Of a DNA stretch of 10,886 nucleotides, positions 7,800 to 10,886 are shown piece by piece. A program made the translations under genes and the position numbers. This DNA is from an uncultured Desulfobacteraceae bacterium. GTDB taxonomy: Bacteria > Desulfobacterota > Desulfobacteria > Desulfobacterales > UBA2174. Each line of letters starts with the position of its first letter. Positions within the stretch are counted from its first letter, which is position 1. The stretch lies in the NCBI GenBank assembly GCA_937982505.1, contig CALJLV010000177.1, positions 1 to 10,886 on the forward strand. Direction: 5' to 3'. The notes beneath the pieces are model-generated. The model was not told where the DNA came from. It searched no databases and saw only the letters and a program-made list of their open reading frames with translations.

Positions 7800-8210
7800 T
7801 CACTCGGAGGAGATGGAAGCGTGGAATTTCAGCTCGCTTGCGCCGGCGATGAGGCCAAAGTGCCGGTCCCGGTGCAGCAGGCGCGCCCGGGTCTGAATGC
7901 ACATCAGGGCGATGGCGGTATCCACCAGTGGAATGGTCAACCCCTTGCGGAACAGGCTGAAGGAAAAGGCGGCCAGATCGTCCCAGAACGATTCGGCGAT
8001 TGGAAGCGGGGTCAGTCCTTCGAGCAAGTCCTTGAGACGGTCAAACTCGGATAGGTCCTTGGCGCCGCGCAGCAGTTCGGCCTTGACGATGCCCGGCAGC
8101 AACACGCGGCCGCTGCGGATCAGCCCTTTTACCGTCCCGGCCGTGGATGGGTCGCAGTCCGGACGGAAGGCTTCGATCCACATCGAGGTGTCAATGACGA
8201 CCCTGTCCAT
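7800..8210 (-). CDS. vapC: VapC-type PIN-domain toxin ribonuclease
   Basis: 136-residue PIN-domain protein, full length for VapC toxins, which cleave specific RNAs (often tRNA or rRNA) and are neutralised by VapB. The four acidic metal-binding residues expected of the fold are in place: D7 in VVIDTSMWIE, E45 in KAELLRGA, D97 in PLVDTAIA, and D115 in LLHRDRHF. The start at 8210 (minus strand) is chosen because it begins directly with MDRVVIDTS and overlaps the end of vapB by 20 nt. The frame is open further upstream, but that sequence is vapB in another frame. The toxin looks intact. It is convergent with the four-helix-bundle gene, 32 nt apart, with no obvious terminator between them. Confidence 0.9.
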   Translation of the reverse strand: MDRVVIDTSMWIEAFRPDCDPSTAGTVKGLIRSGRVLLPGIVKAELLRGAKDLSEFDRLKDLLEGLTPLPIAESFWDDLAAFSFSLFRKGLTIPLVDTAIALMCIQTRARLLHRDRHFGLIAGASELKFHASISSE

Positions 8211-8406
8211 CCTCGCGCATCCGTTCCAGGTCTTCGGCCGAATAGCCGAATTCATAGTTGCCGACCAGGTCGGCGAGCTGTTCGCGCTTTCTGGCTTCGA
8301 TATAGGATTTGATGGCCGTGACCACCGCCGTTTTTTTAACCCGGGTGCCAGCGGCTTCAAGCAGCTTTTCCATCAATCCGGAGTCGATATCCAGAAGGGT
8401 CTTCAT
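8191..8406 (-). CDS. vapB: VapB-type antitoxin
   Basis: 71-residue protein starting MKTLLDIDSGLMEKLLEA, then TRVKKTAVVTAIKSYIEARKR, with an acidic C-terminus. This matches the short ribbon-helix-helix VapB antitoxins (PF09957-like): the first half binds DNA and the tail wraps the PIN toxin. It lies upstream of vapC with a 20-nt overlap, the normal antitoxin-first order. The start at 8406 follows a weak GAGAGG about 7 nt upstream. A longer frame runs to 8673, but that part overlaps cas4 on the other strand and has no family resemblance. Autoregulation is expected through the AT-rich inverted repeat upstream. Confidence 0.85.
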   Translation of the reverse strand: MKTLLDIDSGLMEKLLEAAGTRVKKTAVVTAIKSYIEARKREQLADLVGNYEFGYSAEDLERMREDGQGRH

Positions 8407-8420
8407 TGTGGGGCCTCTCG

Positions 8421-8468
8421 TATATATTAGATTGTTTAATTCATATATATTCGGCTGGTTTCTGTCAA
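8421..8468 (-). promoter_or_regulatory. Candidate vapBC promoter and operator
   Basis: On the minus strand a perfect TTGACA (plus positions 8463-8468) is followed after 17 nt by TATGAA (8440-8445), a reasonable sigma-70 pair ahead of the vapB start. The AT-rich stretch 8421-8449 holds an inverted repeat, TATATAT at 8421-8427 and ATATATA at 8443-8449, which overlaps the -10 region and would suit VapB autoregulation. This is a sequence-based prediction only. Confidence 0.55.
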
Positions 8469-8508
8469 GAGTCCGAGAACCGGCACATGCCCCGCAAAGG
8501 AAAAAGTG

Positions 8509-8709
8509 ATGAGAGAGGCGGCAACCCCGGCGACCGCACCCGAAAACGGCCTGATTCCCGTGCGCATCCTCAACGAATACGTTTATTGCCCGCGACTGGC
8601 CCTGGCCTACCTGATGTGGGTCCAGGGCGAGTTCGCCCACAACGCCGACACGGTGGAAGGGCGCATCCGGCACAAGCGGGTGGACCGGGAAAAGGGAGAA
8701 ACCCTTTGA
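8509..8709 (+). pseudogene. Truncated Cas4 N-terminus (from a Cas4-Cas1 fusion)
   Basis: The 66-residue frame carries LIPVRILNEYVYCPRLAL, YLMWVQGEFAHNADTVEGR and RHKRVDREKGE. This is the N-terminal start of Cas4 as found in the type I-G Cas4-Cas1 fusion, including the first iron-sulfur cysteine in YCPRL. It then stops after T-L at TGA 8707-8709. Intact Cas4-Cas1 fusions are several hundred residues long. Here the RecB-like nuclease core, the three C-terminal cysteines and the whole Cas1 integrase are absent, and no other frame continues them. Start ATG 8509 has AAAGGA at 8496-8501; GTG 8506 is an alternative. The break falls around 8698-8705 and is followed by unrelated sequence leading to the nucleotidyltransferase gene, so a deletion or recombination junction is likely. 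Confidence 0.82.
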
Positions 8710-8737
8710 TTAGCCCTCACACCATAGGATTGCCAGC

Positions 8738-9565
8738 GTGAAGACCTCGGACATCAGGCCTCAAGTGCGAACACGCATTGCTGACGAACTCGACCGTATC
8801 GAGAGCGAGGAACAGGTCCGCATCCTCTTTGCCTGCGAGTCCGGCAGCCGGGCCTGGGGCTTTCCTTCGGCTGACAGCGACTACGACGTAAGATTCTTCT
8901 ATATCAGGCCAACAAGCTGGTACCTGTCGATTCAGAAAAGGCGGGATGTAATCGAGCGGATGATCGGTGAAGAGCTTGATCTGGTAGGTTGGGATCTTCC
9001 CAAAGCGCTCCATCTTTTCGGGAAATCCAACCCGCCGCTGCTGGAATGGCTTCAGTCGCCCATCGTTTATCGGAAGCGAGGCGAACTGGCCGGGCGGCTG
9101 CGTGAGATGATGCCTTCCTTCTACTCGCCCGGAGCCTGCCTGTACCATTACCTTCACATGGCCGGGAGCAATTATCGCGAATATCTGAAAGGCGATACGG
9201 TCTGGCTGAAAAAGTATCTGTATGTCCTGCGTCCAGTCCTGTCGTGCTTGTGGGTCGAGGCCGGTTTCGGGCCTGTGCCAATGTTCATGGGAACCCTTGT
9301 GGATCGGCTGGTTGGCGATCCGGTCATCAAGCAAGCCATCGGCAAGCTGTTGGAGGAAAAGTTGGCCGGCCGAGAGTTGGGCCGGGGCAGGTGCATCAGA
9401 CCGATATCGGAATTTCTCGATCGGGAGTTGACCCGCCTTTCGGCGATCCAGCCGCCCAGGGCTTCTGAAAAGGATGCGGCTTCGTTGGACCAGATTTTTT
9501 TGGAAACGCTGATCGAAATCAACGGGCCAATGTTGACGCTGCCTGGAAAGGAACCACTGGAATGA
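8738..9565 (+). CDS. RlaP/YcgL-type predicted nucleotidyltransferase
   Basis: 275-residue protein of the DNA-polymerase-beta-like superfamily, close to the RlaP/YcgL (COG3541, PF10127) family. The nucleotidyltransferase signature GSRAWGFPSADSDYDVR is at residues 36-52 with metal-binding D48 and D50. A third carboxylate is likely D81 in LDLVGWDL. Further family features are LLEWLQSPIVY (101-111), SNYREYL and KKYLYVLRPVLSCLW (158-172). Members occur in some phage and bacterial RNA-repair contexts, but the substrate is unknown for this branch. The start is GTG 8738 with AGGA at 8725-8728. The motifs are intact, so it is probably active. It directly follows the cas4 break, which is an unusual neighbour, and its stop overlaps the next small frame in ATGA. 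Confidence 0.88.
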   Translation: MKTSDIRPQVRTRIADELDRIESEEQVRILFACESGSRAWGFPSADSDYDVRFFYIRPTSWYLSIQKRRDVIERMIGEELDLVGWDLPKALHLFGKSNPPLLEWLQSPIVYRKRGELAGRLREMMPSFYSPGACLYHYLHMAGSNYREYLKGDTVWLKKYLYVLRPVLSCLWVEAGFGPVPMFMGTLVDRLVGDPVIKQAIGKLLEEKLAGRELGRGRCIRPISEFLDRELTRLSAIQPPRASEKDAASLDQIFLETLIEINGPMLTLPGKEPLE

Positions 9566-9704
9566 ACCGGAACCAAAACGAAAGCCGGAATCTCACGGCG
9601 TTTCAGGACCTCGTCAAGGCGATTGACTGCTGAGCAAGAAGCGATGGATCCTGAATAATTTGTGCCGGGGCATCGAACACGGAGTGAAGTTCGACAATCC
9701 GTGA
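9562..9704 (+). pseudogene. Possible frameshifted small gene after the nucleotidyltransferase
   Basis: ATG 9562 overlaps the nucleotidyltransferase stop (ATGA) and reads 23 codons ending AFQDLVKAIDC, stopping at 9631-9633. In the +2 frame, open from 9627, the sequence goes on with LLSKKRWILNNLCRGIEHG and stops at 9702-9704. Joined by a single-base shift near 9624-9630, these would make one protein of about 47 residues with helical, protein-like composition throughout. I do not recognise it. It may be a genuine small partner gene with a frameshift, a sequencing error, or two unrelated chance frames. Confidence 0.4.
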
Positions 9705-9716
9705 AAGGAGTGCGTT

Positions 9717-10325
9717 GTGAGGGCGACAAATCTTGTAACACCGGATCGTTACCACTGGGTGGCGAAAGAATTGCAGTGCGTTGTGAAGGAAATCGAAACG
9801 GCCATTTTCGATCGTCCGGTACCGGCAGGGTTTCCTAGGCCATTAAGGGAGGCATGGGGCTTGCTGACCCGGGTTCAAGAGGTAGTCACAAAAATTCAAC
9901 TGTCGGCTAACGGCCTTACCCGCGACGTGTTATGCAACAAAACCGCAACGATAAACAAGGCGCGGCAATCGGTAGCGGCGGTTGGAGATGGAATCCAAGA
10001 GCTCAAGGCCATTTATCATGACTTGTGGGAAAGGCCTTTGCCTTCTGATATGGCGGGTGCCCAGGCCTATTTTGCTGCAATTCCGGAAACACTGTTGAAA
10101 CGCTGCCATTTGCTTTTCAGAAATTTCATCGGCCTCGTATCTTTGGAGCCGGACGCATGGGCGGCGCAAACCGGAGTCGATGTTCATCTCCGGCTGAATC
10201 TGGATGTAAGAGAAGAGATCCACCGGCTGCAATCCTGGTTTTCGAAAGCGAAGACAAGTCATGCGGGAGCTCCTTGTTTGGAATGGTTGGCGGCTGGGTT
10301 TGTCTTGGGGCTTTGGATTGACTGA
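9717..10325 (+). CDS. Hypothetical 202-residue helical protein
   Basis: Not recognised. The start is GTG 9717 with AAAGGAG at 9704-9710, a strong site 6 nt upstream. The protein is predicted mostly helical and soluble, with long amphipathic stretches (about 13-33, 45-66 and 82-105). It has no clear nucleotide-binding or metal-binding motif and no signal peptide, and its C-terminus ends CLEWLAAGFVLGLWID, which is hydrophobic but too short to call a membrane anchor. It is followed by a small membrane protein and a JAB-like gene on the same strand, each with its own good ribosome binding site, so a shared function is plausible but unproven. Composition is similar to the flanking genes. Confidence 0.75.
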   Translation: MRATNLVTPDRYHWVAKELQCVVKEIETAIFDRPVPAGFPRPLREAWGLLTRVQEVVTKIQLSANGLTRDVLCNKTATINKARQSVAAVGDGIQELKAIYHDLWERPLPSDMAGAQAYFAAIPETLLKRCHLLFRNFIGLVSLEPDAWAAQTGVDVHLRLNLDVREEIHRLQSWFSKAKTSHAGAPCLEWLAAGFVLGLWID

Positions 10326-10370
10326 GAGCTGCTCGACGAAGCCGCATAAGATTTTACAAGGAGGCGCGGT

Positions 10371-10577
10371 GTGTTGGAGATCCATTTAGTCATCTTGATG
10401 ATCTGGTTCGTTAGCGCCATTTTCAGCGCCGTGGCCTTTCTGTTTCCCGGCTTAATCGCGGGCCTCGTGCTCGCAGGTTTCGTCTGCCTGGCCGGCTGGG
10501 TTGTGGCGTCTTACCCGCTGTGGTGTGTCGCGGTGGCGGCGGCTTACATTTATTCGAGGTATTCGGAGGCACCCTGA
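10371..10577 (+). CDS. Small membrane protein, 68 residues
   Basis: The start is GTG 10371 with AAGGAGG at 10358-10364, 6 nt upstream. Nearly the whole protein is hydrophobic: one segment at about residues 4-24 (LVILMIWFVSAIFSAVAFLF) and a longer one at about 27-62 that could make one or two further membrane spans, ending in YSRYSEAP. It lacks a cleavable signal peptide and any recognised motif. It lies 45 nt after the 202-residue gene and 43 nt before the JAB-like gene. The function is unknown; such proteins can anchor or regulate a membrane complex. Confidence 0.7.
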   Translation: MLEIHLVILMIWFVSAIFSAVAFLFPGLIAGLVLAGFVCLAGWVVASYPLWCVAVAAAYIYSRYSEAP

Positions 10578-10620
10578 CGGCAATCATCGGCTTCCGCTCT
10601 GCCGACAGGAAGGAACCGCA

Positions 10621-10886
10621 ATGCTCGTCATCTCCAGAGAAGCGATCGTAAAGGCAGGCAAGCATGCGTGGAACGTCTATCCGCTGGAAGCCTTCGGCTA
10701 TCTGCTGGGCAAAATGGCGGAAAAGACGATCTATGCGGCGCTTCCATGTTCCAAAACACTGTGGTGGTATGAATATGCGGACCGCTGGAACGGCATTGCC
10801 GAAAACCTGGAAAAGGCACAGGAGGTGGCAAGGCTTTTCAGCTTGGAGGTTATCGGTTTCTATGCATCAACAGAAGGATGGCAAGA
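10621..10886 (+). CDS. JAB/JAMM-like (MPN fold) protein, N-terminal part, cut by the window edge
   Basis: Open from ATG 10621 (AGGAAGGA at 10607-10614) to the window end, 88 residues seen. The start MLVISREAIVKAGKHAW and YPLEAFGYLLG (20-30, with E23) resemble the N-terminal helix and glutamate strand of prokaryotic JAB/MPN metalloprotease-like proteins. A later ARLFSLEVIGFYAST (70-84) aligns with the segment that in active members reads VGFYHSHP. Here the HxH metal ligands are replaced by A82 and T84, so this copy is probably inactive or has another role. It may be a member of a non-catalytic MPN branch. The rest of the protein, including the usual downstream Ser and Asp, lies outside the window. 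The assignment is tentative. Confidence 0.5.
   Translation, partial: MLVISREAIVKAGKHAWNVYPLEAFGYLLGKMAEKTIYAALPCSKTLWWYEYADRWNGIAENLEKAQEVARLFSLEVIGFYASTEGWQ

Noticed and set aside
7767..7800. Terminator between the four-helix-bundle gene and vapC
   Set aside because: The gap is GC-rich with some self-complementarity but has no convincing stem followed by a T-run on either strand.
8211..8360. N-terminal extension of VapC
   Set aside because: That sequence is vapB in another frame. The PIN fold begins at MDRVVIDTS.
8407..8673. N-terminal extension of VapB
   Set aside because: It has no antitoxin resemblance, overlaps cas4 on the opposite strand and would read through the predicted vapBC promoter.
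10628..10831. Minus-strand frame opposite the JAB-like gene
   Set aside because: It is a proline- and serine-rich shadow without a ribosome binding site or recognised motif.
1..10886. CRISPR array or leader in the window
   Set aside because: No regularly spaced repeats of 25-40 nt were found. The only repeated 19-mer occurs twice, 442 nt apart, and one copy is within a gene.

Overview
The window reads as a stretch of a moderately GC-rich bacterial chromosome, most likely a delta-proteobacterium (Desulfobacterota). That guess rests on gene content: a csb-type (Dpsyc, now subtype I-G, formerly I-U) CRISPR effector operon, a four-helix-bundle suffix-domain protein and an RlaP/YcgL-type nucleotidyltransferase. 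It is an inference, not a demonstrated affiliation.

Left part (1-7016): the tail of an unrecognised gene, then a tightly packed plus-strand operon csb1 (cas7) - csb2 (fused cas5/cas6) - cas3 - csb3 (cas8-like). The junctions are TAATG, ATGA and a 2-nt gap, so the four genes are almost certainly co-transcribed and translationally coupled. Together they supply a Cascade-like effector (Csb1 backbone, Csb2 for crRNA processing and 5'-handle binding, Csb3 as large subunit) and the helicase-nuclease Cas3, whose HD nuclease lies at the C-terminus. csb3 is much more AT-rich than its neighbours.

Middle part (7017-8709): a scrambled zone. It holds a short relic matching the C-terminal glycine-rich loop of Csb2/Cas6, a short repeat found again in frame inside the next gene, a four-helix-bundle protein gene, a minus-strand vapBC toxin-antitoxin pair with a plausible own promoter, and the first 66 codons of a Cas4 (as in Cas4-Cas1 fusions) that then stops. 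No cas1, cas2 or CRISPR array is visible, so within this window the system is an effector without an adaptation module. The csb2-like tail and the cas4 head look like the two ends of a second, older cas locus whose middle was invaded and whose end was deleted.

Right part (8710-10886): an RlaP-type nucleotidyltransferase, a probably frameshifted small reading frame overlapping its stop, an unrecognised 202-residue helical protein, a 68-residue membrane protein, and the start of a JAB/JAMM-like protein cut by the window edge. The last one seems to lack the catalytic HxH pair. All are on the plus strand with good ribosome binding sites and may form one or two operons. I do not recognise the last three as a known system.
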